A stretch of DNA of 64,000 nt from Aureobasidium sp. EXF-3400 (taxonomy: Eukaryota > Ascomycota > Dothideomycetes > Dothideales > Saccotheciaceae): positions 124,001 through 188,000 of the forward strand of contig SWBL01000043.1 of NCBI GenBank assembly GCA_024195585.1, read 5' to 3'. A program made the translations under genes and the position numbers. Below, one piece after another: positions 24,275 through 34,864 of this stretch (the first letter of the stretch is position 1; each line of letters starts with the position of its first letter). Below the pieces are notes generated by a model. The model was not told the origin of the DNA and made no database searches. It worked only from the letters and a program-made list of their open reading frames with translations.

Positions 24275-26349
24275 ATGGTCTTGCAAAGCCATGGCCCAGT
24301 GTCATTCACAAAGACAACGCTGTCATACCCCGTGTATGCAGCCGAATTCGACCCCTACAACCGTGGCTTTCTCGTTGTAGGCGGCGGCGGTGGTCAAGGT
24401 CGCAGCGGTGTCGCAAACAAGATTGTAAGCTGCATGAGAAGCCTCTGCAGTCACATGCCTGATGCTGATATGTATAACAGACGCTACTAGACGCAAGCAA
24501 ACGCTCGGCTCTGGACACGGCGGCCGAAATCGAGCTCTCGAGCGAAGAAGATTCCATCACATCGCTGGCCACACTGGCCTCTAAGGACGGTCTCATCACG
24601 CTAGCTGGCATCAACTCCTCAGAGGCCGATCAGAAGGCTGCCAAGAACGAACATCTGCGTACTTTCGACATCAGATACCCCAAGAAGAAGCAGCCCTCGG
24701 ACGAGAAACAAGACAGCGAAGCTCAAGATGCATCTATCTCATTTGTTGGAAAGGCATCGCTCTTTCAACCGGCAACAGGCCCCAAGCCAGAAACATACCA
24801 GCGTGTCTTGCGACTCTCGCCCACCTACAAGCGCGACTCGCCAAACAAGCGTATTGGAGCCGTTGCGACTGGCCTAGCCAAGCGTTCTGAGATTGTCGTC
24901 TTCGATGCCACAAAAACACCTACAACCGATGCTGAGATTATCGCTCGTATCCCTATGCGCGACAATGCCGAAGCTGCCGATCTGGATATCACCGAGCTGG
25001 AGACCACCACCTTTTCCATCACCTGGGCTACCGATTACGATGTCTACGAACAGACGGTCATGTATAACTTTGACACAAAGAAGGCCTCCTTTTCTCCTCC
25101 AAACCCGCGCAAAGTCTACTCCATGCCTAAGCCTGAGGACGCTCGCAAGCCTGCGCGTCCCAAGTATCGTGCTATCAGATGGTTGGGTAATGAAGACGTC
25201 CTGCTTTTGAGCAACCTGCCCAACCGCACAGGTGCCGAGTTGAGCATTGTTCATCTTTACCCATCAGGTCCGGCATTGATGGTCAAGAACAAGGCATTGC
25301 CCGGTCATGTCAAGCAAGCTGTCGGCCTCGACGTCTGCAGTTTGGACTCGGATAAGGCTGGAAACAAGCAAGTCGTTGTTGCCATCGCCGGTCACGACAT
25401 CTCCATCCCTATCTACACTCTGGACTACAAGGCTAACACCCACACCTTTGCCAAGTTCAAGCGCTTCACCACTCTTCACGACGTACATCCGCTGCAGATG
25501 ACTTGTCTTCGCTTTTCTCCATTCCACAGCCCTGTTCGCGCCCCACCACCTGAGCAGGACAAAAAAGGCAATGCTCTGCCCATCAAAAACCCAGTTCACC
25601 CCGGTCCTCAATACATCAAGCTTTGCAGCACCAGTATGGGCAACACCGTCGTCGTAGACACTTTCGCTCTTGTGCCATCAGAGCCTGCAGACCGCTTGAG
25701 CCGTTATGTTCTCCTACACCCTTCCGAGGAGCGTCGCCAACATATGACTTACGGGATTCTCATCGGATTCGCCGTTCTGATTTTCGCCGTTCTGCTCCAA
25801 TCTATGTACTCGACCGATCCTTTCGCTCCTGGTCTCGCCGACTTCATTCCTCTACCAGCATCATGGCAGCGCACTCTTGCGCATCCTGCAAACATTGCTG
25901 ACAGCATGGGTCGCAAGGGCTGGGAACCCATCGTTGATGCCGCATCTTCTGCGTCATCTGTTGCATCATCCGTCACCTCCGCCGTCCCCTCTGCGGCTTC
26001 CTCGGTCATGGCCGCTCCTGTTGTCAAGATCGCCGACTTGATTAACATGCACTTTGCACTCCCTGGCGGCTCAAATCCCGAGGACAAAGCCGTCATCGTT
26101 CGTGACGAAGGCGAAGGCAAGAATTTGGCACTCAGTATGTGGGATGAGAAGGAGTATCTGAAACAAGATGAGAAAGCTAGACATTGGCATGAGCTAAATG
26201 ATGAAGAGCAAAACGTTTGGAGGAAGAGGTTGATCGATGCTGGACACTGGACTGTTGAGGAGGGAGAGACTATCCTCAAGGGTGTTGTGTTTAGTAGTTG
26301 GGCTGGGTTTGTGGGGAGGGTTGCTGGAGAGGCTATTAGAGAGCTCTGA
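24275..26349 (+). CDS. sec12: Sec12, ER-membrane guanine nucleotide exchange factor for Sar1
   Basis: Exons 24275-24424 and 24481-26349 (56-bp intron) give 672 residues. The N-terminal WD40-type propeller starts with YPVYAAEFDP and the glycine-rich VVGGGGGQGRSGVANKI, the potassium-binding loop region of Sec12 that drives Sar1 exchange. A single transmembrane helix lies at about residues 474-493 (GILIGFAVLIFAVLLQ). It is followed by a lumenal part with an Ala/Ser/Val-rich stretch and a C-terminal helical tail. Sec12 sits in the ER membrane and starts COPII coat assembly. The lumenal tail is poorly conserved across fungi and its job here is not evident. Confidence 0.85.
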
Positions 26350-26714
26350 GTAAGTTAGACTTGTTGGACATGGCATGTGGTGATTGTAGATGTGTAGGCA
26401 TGTCTGTATTGCTTCTCATCCCTAGAAATCAGTCTCACACCTAGAATGGGATTTGTCTAGTATTCGCTAGGCTCATCTGGCAGGCCTCTCCGTGCATTGT
26501 CTTACATGCTTTACTTTCAATGATTGGCAATATGATTGCTATTCGCTCTCATCTGGGCCTGTCTCACACAGCGTGTCATTCTGGAATCTTATAGACGGAT
26601 CTAGCTGGAGACTGCTTGTTTCCGTGGAAGCGGACGAAGCAAGCTATAAAGCAAGAGCCTCTCTCAGCTACAGATGACCATGATTTTGCCTCATCAGTCA
26701 TACCCGTCACTAAG
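26350..26714. other. Intergenic region between sec12 and the first family pseudogene
   Basis: 365 bp holding the sec12 3' UTR and the former promoter of the decayed gene at 26715. Nothing else is seen. Confidence 0.55.
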
Positions 26715-27687
26715 ATGAGCACAAACGCGCCTCCCAGATTCGATCTTCTGAACAATCTACCTCGTGAGATCCGCGACACGATCTTTGGACACATGGTCCA
26801 GAACACACTTGACCGTCATGTGCCCCAACCCAATGGATTTCGCATCCATACAATGAGATCGCATCTCATCACGTCACCTTGGTTTACACATAACAAGCAA
26901 CACTGCATCGAGAACCTGAAGGTGTTTCTCAGAAGCGCAGAGATGGTTGCGGAAATCAGAGATCCATGGGTGCAAGACTTGTCAACAATACATTGATTTT
27001 GCGCCACACCCAATCCAACTCGAGGATACCCTGCAACTGATCAACCGTCGTTTTGCAATTGCTGCTCGTGATACTGGCACCAAAGCACCCCGAGAGGCAC
27101 TTTTCCCATACACCAAAGGGACCTGCTTCAGCTATTACTACTATGGCGACTTGCTTCAGAATCGGCTTTGGAAAATGGGATTCCCGGGAAATATCCATCC
27201 AAAGACTGTTTTCGTCAAGCCTGCGAAAGCAATTGAGACGGTACCATGAAGAGTTCAACATTCCCTCTGGCAGACTATCCATTCACATCTGGTATGGAGA
27301 TCCTTTCAGAGTCTATCTTGGCATGTCTCCAAACACTGGATAAACTTCCGTCACTCTGTTTGAATCTCTACATTCACTGCACGCCAGAATCTTTGTCAGC
27401 GATTATGATGCTTCGGTTCTTACTATCGACAGCGAACCTTGACGTCTTGAGGAAAGCTTTTGGAAAGATCATTGACAAGATGCGTATCAGATACCCCAAA
27501 GCCTGATCAACTAGCACAAATTCTGGAACTGGAGACCATGTTTGAAAACGACGAAATGCGGCTTAGAAGCCGTCACCTACAAGTCATCACTGAAACTACA
27601 AACTTCTGGAAGGCAAGGGATGGCTGGTACGACTTGGATGATATGTTCAGGATTGCTGAGTCTTGGGCTTCGAGAGTGGATGATTGA
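26715..27687 (+). pseudogene. Decayed LPxEIR/AESW-family gene (copy 1)
   Basis: The N-terminus MSTNAPPRFDLLNNLPREIRDTIFG is followed by homology to the copy at 35632 along the whole length, but spread over three frames. The frame shifts at about 26960, 27230 and 27415 and again near 27490, and there is an in-frame TAA at 27341-27343. Landmarks persist: ALFPYTKG, VKPAKAIE, RRYHEEFNIPS, and the C-terminal FWKARDGWYDLDDMFRIAESW just before the TGA. The breaks have no GT-AG pair at usable spacing, and the paralogue is continuous through them, so introns do not explain them. It lies inside the inverted interval. The intact function is unknown: an F-box-like or 2EXR-like N-terminal motif is the nearest comparison. 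Confidence 0.85.
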
Positions 27688-28039
27688 TCGATGTAACGGG
27701 TTGTTGGTAATTGGTGCTTGTGTTCATCTGGTTGATTGATTGAAGGATGTCAAATACTCCTTCACTCTCGCAAAGTCTTTCATCGAGGCATCACGTTGTT
27801 TAGCAGTTGAAACAACTCTTTGTCTAATAAGGCTAGTAAGCAGCGAGAGGAGATGAATGACAATTCATTAGTGTGCACTATACCGGCCTTGCATCGTATC
27901 TACCATGTATCTTTGCTCCATCATGCCAATGCATCATCAAATCCCAATCAGCTCCTCTCATATCTCGAACTTCAAATTCATGCCTCATTACACCTTCTCT
28001 TCCTTTACAGTTGCCCCCCGAATCGTTCACAAGCAATAC
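27688..28039. other. Convergent intergenic region
   Basis: 352 bp between the decayed family gene (plus) and the end of the MFS gene (minus). Nothing recognisable. Confidence 0.6.
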
Positions 28040-29940
28040 TCACTTGGCAGCAAACCGACTCTTCGCCCTCAACCTCTCACCGTAGAAGAACAAGACGAAA
28101 ATACCTCCAATACACAATGTCGTCAGTCCAGCAAGCAAACTCACACCACCACCAACCCCCAAACCCTTGAACATGGGTCGCGAAAACAGGATCGCCGCAG
28201 CCGCCAAAGTGGACCTCGCTGTATCGTTGCCAGCAAACAGGCTTCCCGCATATGCAGGATAGACCATAGGCAAGTACACAAACACACATTGGAAGAGGAT
28301 AAATACGCCGATGATGTTGATGACGATACCAATACAACTGACGATCCAGTGGATATGGCCGTTTCCTGTCCATGCAAAGATGAACAACCCAATAGGGACG
28401 AGGAAACCAGAGAACAGAGCTGGGATGAGGCGACGTTCAGGGGTACCCATACCGTGTGCGAGAATCTCGGGTTCCACGATGTAGTAGAGGTAGGCGTAGT
28501 AGGCTGCTATGGCGATGACGACGCCGACAGCGATGGACAGGAATACAAGTCCCATTTGGCCGACGTTGAAGCCGTAGCGGTCGATGTAGACCAGAGGGAA
28601 TACCTCAAAGAAGGAGTAGAAGATTGCGTAACAGAGGGCGATGTAGATGTCCGCGTAGGCCTGGGTGGACAAGAATCAGTATTCGTTTGAGACAACATTT
28701 GTTCGTACTCGAGACTTACAATAGCTGGATCTAGTGCGATCAACTGAAGAGGTCGCCACAAAGCTTCTACGACCAAGTCTTTGAAGCTACGCTGAGCCTG
28801 GTTGATCTCAGACTGTGCCTTTAAGTTCTGGTTTCCAGTGAGTTTCCTGAGTCTCTGGGCTCGACGCAAGAGAATGGTTTCTGGGTAAGTCTCGGGCAGG
28901 AAAAAGAAGAGCGCAAGCCAGACGGGCGCAGCAAGCCACAACATCTCCCAAAGAGACCATCTCCAATTCTCAGCCGCAACACTGAAGCCAGAAATGATAG
29001 GTCCAAGTGCGGGGCCAACACAAGCTGCTGCTGCCCAACAACAGAGAACGTAAGGTAGCTTGATCAGCGAGAACATATCCTGCAAACTAGCACCGCCAGT
29101 AGCAAGAATGGGAGATCCGAAGAAGCCTTGCAAAAATCGCAGCACCATCAGTCCGGCAAAGTTGTCTGCCAAAGCTGTGGGCACACACAGGATAGTGAAG
29201 ATGGCAAAGGTGATGATATAAGGAGGATTCCTGCCAATCTTTGGGATCTCAGACAGAGGAGAGAAGATCAAAGGACCAAGACCATAGGCCAGAACGAAGA
29301 GGGAGATACCAAGGGCAGCTGCTGTTGCCCCAACGCCAAATCGTTCCATAACGCCTTCAGCCGAAGGCGTGTAGATGGCAGATCCTGTGTAGACTGCAGT
29401 GGTGTAGATACAGATGAGCAACGTCACCAAGCCTTTCTTCGTCTTGGACCAGTTTTGAGGATTTGCTTTGTCATCTGTGGTGTACCAGTCCACAAGAATG
29501 ACTCCGTCCGCAGTGCGAACAGGAATAACTGGCTCTGGCCATGGGGACGGTTCTGAAGCAGCCGCGAAGGCTTGCTCAAGGTCAGCTCGGGTCTTTGAAT
29601 GTTCAAGAGCAATGCGAGACCCAACTCGTGATAGAGCAGATCTTGAAGTGTTGGCCTTGCTCAAATCACGGCCGGTGTGGTCGGTTGCTGTTCTTGTAAG
29701 TTTTAGGTCATTGTGGGAGTCAGGAGTCTCTTTCTCGAAATCATCTTTGATGGAGTTGTTGCTGGACAGAAGTGACGGAACAGTCTTGAAGAGTTGAGAA
29801 GCCGATTTCTCAGGCTCGGGGTGTGAGTAAGAAGTTGGGCAAACGAAGTCAGGCTTTTCTTCAGGGTACTGGAGTACTCTGTTTCTTGTCACATATCGGA
29901 TGAGTTGCCCGATTGGAGCGTCCCGAATGACATCGGACAT
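28040..29940 (-). CDS. DHA1-type major facilitator superfamily drug:H+ antiporter
   Basis: Two exons, complement(28040-28660, 28720-29940), with a 59-bp intron, give 613 residues. The long cytoplasmic N-terminus (about 165 residues) ends at WYTTDDKANPQNWSKTKK, the standard entry to helix 1 in fungal DHA1 (Flr1/Caf5-like) transporters. SAIYTPSAEGVMERF follows. Twelve hydrophobic segments can be followed, six on each side of a loop around ETILLRRAQRLRKLTG. The loop after helix 2 reads PLSEIPKIGRNPP. It probably exports azoles, other xenobiotics or a metabolite from the plasma membrane; the substrate is not predictable. A TATATA at 30070-30075, about 130 bp upstream, may be its TATA element. It lies inside the inverted interval between family pseudogenes. 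Confidence 0.9.
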
Positions 29941-30998
29941 GGTGATAAAACGGTTGAAAGTGTGGCAAGAGAAATGGAAAATGTGAGATACTGGAGACCG
30001 AGTTTTGTTTCAAGGAAGAGAAGCTTTGATGAGAAGGATGAAGGACAGATGTCTGTCTGTACCACATGGATATATACCCTTCAGACCTACCTTCGCCTTT
30101 ACAAAGCTACCAATTGCGTGCGAGCGTCTTCAGTAAGCATGCCAAGCGACTTCAAAATCGTTCTTGAATCATCTCATGGAGATTAGCAACAGCAGACGGC
30201 GTTGTGTCGATGAGTCCAGGATCTTGGTGGTGGGAAAGATACTTGTGGAATGTGGTGCTCGCTTTGATTGGTTCAAGCTGGGGTTTGTCAGCTGCATGTC
30301 CATGCCTCGCTGACAAACGCTTTGTCCAACGAAAGACACCGCCGACAAGGCATCAGTCGCTGCCTTTGTTGACGGATGAATATTCATGCCGGTCTTACAA
30401 AGCTACTGCTTCAACTTGCCTTTTTTTAAGGATGCCAGAGGGCAGGCGTTTCATTGCATCTTCCATCGGACTTAAGAGATGACCGTGTCCGTTTGACTCT
30501 GCAGCTACACCACACAGATCTCTCAAATTGAGTCGGATATATTTTGGAAGGTCTTGCGCAAGACGGAGCATGTCAAGTTGAGTCGAGCTGGTGCACAAAT
30601 TACTGCTGAGGACGGAAAGTGCAACCACCCACCGCGACTGACGCCAAGCACGAGGGGGTTGATACGTCGAACCACCTGAGCGAATTTCATGCATGAACTG
30701 GTGTCGTCAGTATCGTCCTCCATGTAGCTCATCAACTTCTTGACAGGCATGATGTCTTTCGACGTCCAAGCTGGATATTGAGACGCGTTACGCAACGAGG
30801 AAAGACACTGCCCGAATTTGATCAGGGGCATCGCACCAACAGCCTAAATCCCCTCTGTAGAAGCGACAAGACCTAGAGATAAAATGGCTGCGAGAGTGTT
30901 GAGATGTAGGAATGGTTAGACAATTCGAGAAGCCATGATTTCTTCCCTCGTTCGCTATGCGCAACGCTTGCCGATGAGGGCGGCATTACCGCCGAGTC
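29941..30998. other. Intergenic region upstream of the MFS gene
   Basis: The left part is the MFS promoter, with TATATA at 30070-30075. Between 30395 and 30831 two overlapping minus frames (99 and 102 codons, e.g. starting MPLIKFGQCLSSL) look mildly coding but match no family I know and cannot be joined by a clear intron. They could be relics. At 30935 a plus ATG opens a short frame leading into a GTAAGC at 31029, possibly a first exon of the next locus. Confidence 0.4.
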
Positions 30999-32352
30999 TT
31001 GGCGGGCCTATCAACCAATCGGGAATCTGTAAGCGCCGCCGCTGAAACTCAAACTCTCGCCTCGACCAGGAACGCGAAACATCCGACATCCTCGAGCTTT
31101 CAAAACTTCACTCCCGATGTTACGATGCGCGATTCTGAAGCGAGTCTCAAAGAATTCAACATTATCATGTCGAAAGTTTCCTCTATACCAGCAAAGCTTG
31201 ACCGGAAAGCTCTGTCACCAGATACGACCATTGAGCTTCTTACCAGCTGCTTCGAGCCATGATTTATCCACAAAGGAACCGTCGTGCAATACCGGACTCG
31301 GCACCGGTACAGAACACAAAACCACATCTGACGCGGACCATGGAACTATGGGCGATGCCGCGAATCAGCACGAAATCTGTTCTGGCAAGAATGTTGGCGG
31401 GTCCATCAAAGAGCCGCATTCATCGGAAGATAAATCAGATGTCTCAAGTGCGCAAGCTGGAGACGTGACGGGGAGCGCAAACATCTCCGATGAATACCTC
31501 CTACAACTACGCGGCACAGGAGCTCACCCAACTCAGAGTTCAGATGATGAGTGCATCAAAGAGTCAACTGTCCCTGAGCCACAAACTCATACAAGCACCA
31601 AAACGTCTCCCGGTGTTACTGATGCAGATACTGATGAAGCATCAGCTACGGGGACAGCCCAATTCTCAGCATCACTCACAGATGGAACTATCGTTCATCT
31701 ACAAAACAGCTACATCGACGTGTCTCATTTCAAGGGCCTAGTCTTGACGATATCGAAGATCTGGAAGCAACACTCTGATAAGATTATTCCTCAGCTATGT
31801 GCACAGAACGTTGGAATCGCGATCTTCAACGGAGTTCGCCATCACCGCGATTTTGGCCAGGATGTTCTCTTCACAACGATTTACGATGCCGGAGTGGGAA
31901 GAGGTTCACGCAAAATCTTCTCTTACATATGGTCCGTTTCCGCCGATCGTTCACAGTTTTCATGTCTGCATCACAGATTTAGATCCAATGAGTTGTGGGC
32001 AGGGCGCTCTAATCTACGCTCAGGGCTTGTGAAGGCTCTGAAGAACTATATGATGATGCTCTCTTCACCTGTCTCCCACCGAATTTCAGCAGCATGAGGA
32101 ATTTTTCGTGTATGACTTAGGTCCATACAAAGGCAAGCCCATGTCGATCGTGTTAGGTGAGAACGTTATTGCCACGCCAATCTCAGCTTCCATCATAGCG
32201 ATGACTCGTGCGGAATTGTTGTCTCTGGCCGTACCGATTTGGCAATGGTGGCGACGCGAGCAGCCTTCAATGCGTAAAGACCAGCATGGAAGTATCACCA
32301 ACATTCGAATCATGCACGTAACTTGATCAGAGGGTGTCGCACAAGCTAATAG
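30999..32352 (+). pseudogene. Front part of a three-module unknown protein gene, frame-broken
   Basis: Coding-like sequence runs through here in changing frames: first the frame containing MRDSEASLKEFN (31123 on), then the frame of 31117-32097 with a Ser/Thr/Glu-rich stretch, then the 31799-32032 frame, then the 32108-32326 frame. Two repeat modules similar to the module in the following gene can be read. Module 1 (about 31660-32040) has SASLTDGTIV, ISKIWKQHSD, and PEWEEVHAKSS with FPPIVHSFHVCI. Module 2 (from about 32130) has ISASIIAMTRAELLSLAV, IWQWWRREQ and RIMH, and continues into the next gene. Some shifts could hide introns (for example GTAACT at 32318), but at least the change near 31799 has no room for one. 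I read this as a decaying 5' half. Function unknown. Confidence 0.5.
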
Positions 32353-32385
32353 CGGTACAGAGAATCAAATCCCACAGAGAACGTC

Positions 32386-34023
32386 TTGAGATTGGAGGTC
32401 TGGAAGATGAGCTTGGTCCCGGATGTTAGCCTTTCTAGGAGCGTTCAGAAGCTCTCTACTTCAGACATCGATGGCTCATTCAAAAATTCTACCGTCGAGT
32501 TTAGTCATGAATTTGAGAATCTTCGTCCCGGGTTCGATCAATCGCTGCGAAGTTGGGCCTTGATGTTCCTTAAGAACACCATCGGGTGGATTGACAGTTC
32601 AGGAAGCCTCTTAGAAGGAGAGTATCCAGAGCTTGCGTCGCTGATCCACAACGCTAAAGGCGAAAAGCCGTCTTCTGTGGATTCTCAGTCCTTCTCGCTG
32701 GAAACCTCGGTGTCACCTGGACCTCAAAGGATTCCGGATAGCGAAGAATTGGAGCTCCACAAAGACCGTGGTGAAAAGGCAGTTGCTGTCTCGAGCCCAG
32801 TTAAGACAGACGAAGCCAAACATGCTACGGCCAGAGGAACACAAGAAGGTAGAGGTGAGAATTCCGTACGTCAGAAAGCTCGCGACCTTTGTATGTCCGC
32901 GACACTGTACGACGGGACGCTCGTGATACCCAGCTTCAAACTCTGTCAAGACATGGAGAAAGGAGTTGGGAAAAGCTTCAGCTCTATCTTGCAGATCATA
33001 TCACAGTGGCGAGCGAAATCTCGAGACGACCTTAAGCACGAGTATCACAGGAAGCCTTCGCTAGTATATGTTTTCCCAGAAGCATCGGAAAGCTCTTTTG
33101 ACATCGAAATCTTCCGCAAAGAACCCGATTGGTTCGAACAGCCCATGACCCGCTTCAAGTTGTATCACACCCTTCCAGCGGTAGGCTGCCTGTACGTCAA
33201 CTTCAGGACTTTGCCTGAGACTGTTCTCAATCGACGCAAACTGGACTTGTGGAAAAGTACGTTACTGAACACTTTCAGGTCTAGTCTGAAGAATCACATC
33301 GGGCCAGTGGACCAAGCAGGTGTCTTACGAAAGAGCAAGCAGCCAACTATCAACCAATTCCTCTACGAACTCAAAACACCCACCAATCTCTATTTGAGTG
33401 CTGGCACTGAGGTCATGGAAAGCCCGAAAGAGAGATATGTGCCGCAAAGCTCGATCGATACCAGACAGGTAGAGAAGGGTCTTGAAGCTCCAAAGCTCTC
33501 GATGTACAACCAGATCGAGAATGTCATGAAGTTGGCGGGTGATCTATATGAAGTGAGCAAAATGCTCAACGAGGAGATCTCAAACAATCCGTCGCACCCG
33601 AACGAAAATCCCGTGCTCGACACTGTCGATGCAAACTGGATGAACGAACCAAATCCGGTCTTGAAAACTCGCAAACATGGCAAAATAAACGTTGATGCTG
33701 TCAAAAGAGCGATCTTGAAACTCAAGGCTCAACTTCGAGACCACGAAGGCAAAGCCCGTATCCTAGCGCATATCTGTCAGAGATGGAAAGCGGAGCTAGA
33801 GGTAGAGTATCCGCTCATGAAGCGAGGATCTGCATCGCAAAGCGGCATGCACAACCTCGCGATACCGTCTTCTGAGCCATCTAGGACCAAAAGTTCTGTC
33901 ACCAAAGAAAAGACTCCCACAGGCCCCCAGGGGCCAGCAAAATATCCCAAGATCAGACACACGCACAGTCCTGACAAAAGAAATGTTGCCGACGACAATG
34001 AATTCTCTATCTCCCCTTTCTGA
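32386..34023 (+). CDS. Unknown protein with repeated SATLYDGT-type module
   Basis: An open frame of 545 codons. The first usable ATG is at 32407 (MSLVPDVSLS), but homology to the third module continues upstream into 32353-32386, so this is probably the last exon of a larger gene. It holds the end of module 2 (LRSWALMFLKNTIGWIDSSG) and all of module 3, roughly residues 170-310: SATLYDGTLV, SSILQIISQW, EASESSFDIEIF, PDWFEQP, LPAVGCLYVNF, WKSTLLNTFRSSLKN. The C-terminus is hydrophilic with predicted helices (KLAGDLYEVSKMLNEE, AILKLKAQLRDHE). It has no signal peptide or membrane helix. I recognise no domain. The intact frame argues that at least this part is under some constraint, or that decay is recent. 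Confidence 0.55.
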   Translation: MRLEVWKMSLVPDVSLSRSVQKLSTSDIDGSFKNSTVEFSHEFENLRPGFDQSLRSWALMFLKNTIGWIDSSGSLLEGEYPELASLIHNAKGEKPSSVDSQSFSLETSVSPGPQRIPDSEELELHKDRGEKAVAVSSPVKTDEAKHATARGTQEGRGENSVRQKARDLCMSATLYDGTLVIPSFKLCQDMEKGVGKSFSSILQIISQWRAKSRDDLKHEYHRKPSLVYVFPEASESSFDIEIFRKEPDWFEQPMTRFKLYHTLPAVGCLYVNFRTLPETVLNRRKLDLWKSTLLNTFRSSLKNHIGPVDQAGVLRKSKQPTINQFLYELKTPTNLYLSAGTEVMESPKERYVPQSSIDTRQVEKGLEAPKLSMYNQIENVMKLAGDLYEVSKMLNEEISNNPSHPNENPVLDTVDANWMNEPNPVLKTRKHGKINVDAVKRAILKLKAQLRDHEGKARILAHICQRWKAELEVEYPLMKRGSASQSGMHNLAIPSSEPSRTKSSVTKEKTPTGPQGPAKYPKIRHTHSPDKRNVADDNEFSISPF

Positions 34024-34864
34024 GTAATCAAATACGGATTAGCGTACATAGCAAGTATATCAGCATACATACGCTTGGATGTCATGCGACAATCTAGTAA
34101 TCAATGGTGACCAAATGTCCACCTGTCCTTCGCGACTTTATTTGAGCTGCCTGTGAGAGTCAGTATGGATGCAACCGCACTTCCATGCGGTGGCTAAGGC
34201 AGACGCGATTGATCTTTCACGCGCTCGTAGCGCTCGAATCCCCAACTACGTTTCTCGGCGTGTAATCGTACACACTAGACACGTTTGCGCCTCAAACTGA
34301 AGGTTCCGGAACTGCTGCTGCAGTACGGAGAAGCTGCAAAATCAACCACAAAAGACCTTGCGGTCTTCCGTTCTCGGCGCAGGGTCAATCCGCAAGATTA
34401 TCGCAACTCGAGCTTATGGCTGCTGCCAAACGTCGAAGGATTGAGTAGCTCGGGCCTAATACGGTGCGTAGCGGGTCTAATGAGTTATCGAATTAGATCC
34501 GCTGTTCGGATCTAATCACCGTAAGGTAATGATAACCGAACATAAGTTTTGTTTTCCTTCTAGACGGTGTACCACTTAGGGCACGGCGGGACAGAATGGC
34601 TCGCCTTTGTGCTTTGCTGCTTAACTCCTCAACGGGTCTTAGTTTTCCTTAGTGGTTCTACACTCGCTTTGCGTGGGCCCAATTTTATGAGACTCTCTAG
34701 TCTCCAGTCTCCTAGTGCGTTATGGTGGAGACTAACATGCAGGGTATTAACCCGGGATAGGTAAGGTCTGTCGAGCGGCATATATTCTGCCGGCCGCCCT
34801 CCTTTCTTAAGCTCTTACAGGCTGAGTCGTTCTCATACTTCCCTTCTTACTTTTATCCTTCGCA
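34024..34864. other. Gene-free stretch before the siderophore-transporter pseudogene
   Basis: 841 bp. It contains the hairpin at 34461-34522, a second small hairpin (AGTCTCC...GGAGACT, about 34703-34731) and GCGGCA...TGCCGGC near 34776-34793. The last 100 bp before 34865 are C/T-rich like a promoter. I see no coding frame of weight and no tRNA. Confidence 0.5.
34461..34522. repeat. Nested inverted repeat (potential cruciform)
   Basis: The outer arms ACGGTG and CACCGT enclose AGCGGGTCTAAT and ATTAGATCCGCT (12-bp arms, one mismatch), plus a second pairing GATCCG...CGGATC. Such compact nested palindromes occur at ends of small non-autonomous elements, but no second copy was noticed in the window. 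Confidence 0.5.

Noticed and set aside
26715..27687. Reading copy 1 as a multi-intron gene
   Set aside because: The frame changes occur within continuous homology to the 35.6-kb copy, with no room for even a 40-bp intron, and an extra in-frame stop remains.
27905..28690. 261-codon plus-strand open frame
   Set aside because: It is antisense to the second exon of the MFS gene and rich in residues expected from reverse reading of membrane helices.
32318..32352. 35-bp intron GTAACT...AATAG joining the frames in module 2
   Set aside because: Phase fits, but the size is below the usual minimum for this window (about 47 bp) and the branch site would be too close to the acceptor; left as uncertain.
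34195..34260. tRNA-like sequence (GCTCGAATCCCC)
   Set aside because: There is a B-box-like string but no A box at the right spacing and no cloverleaf arms.
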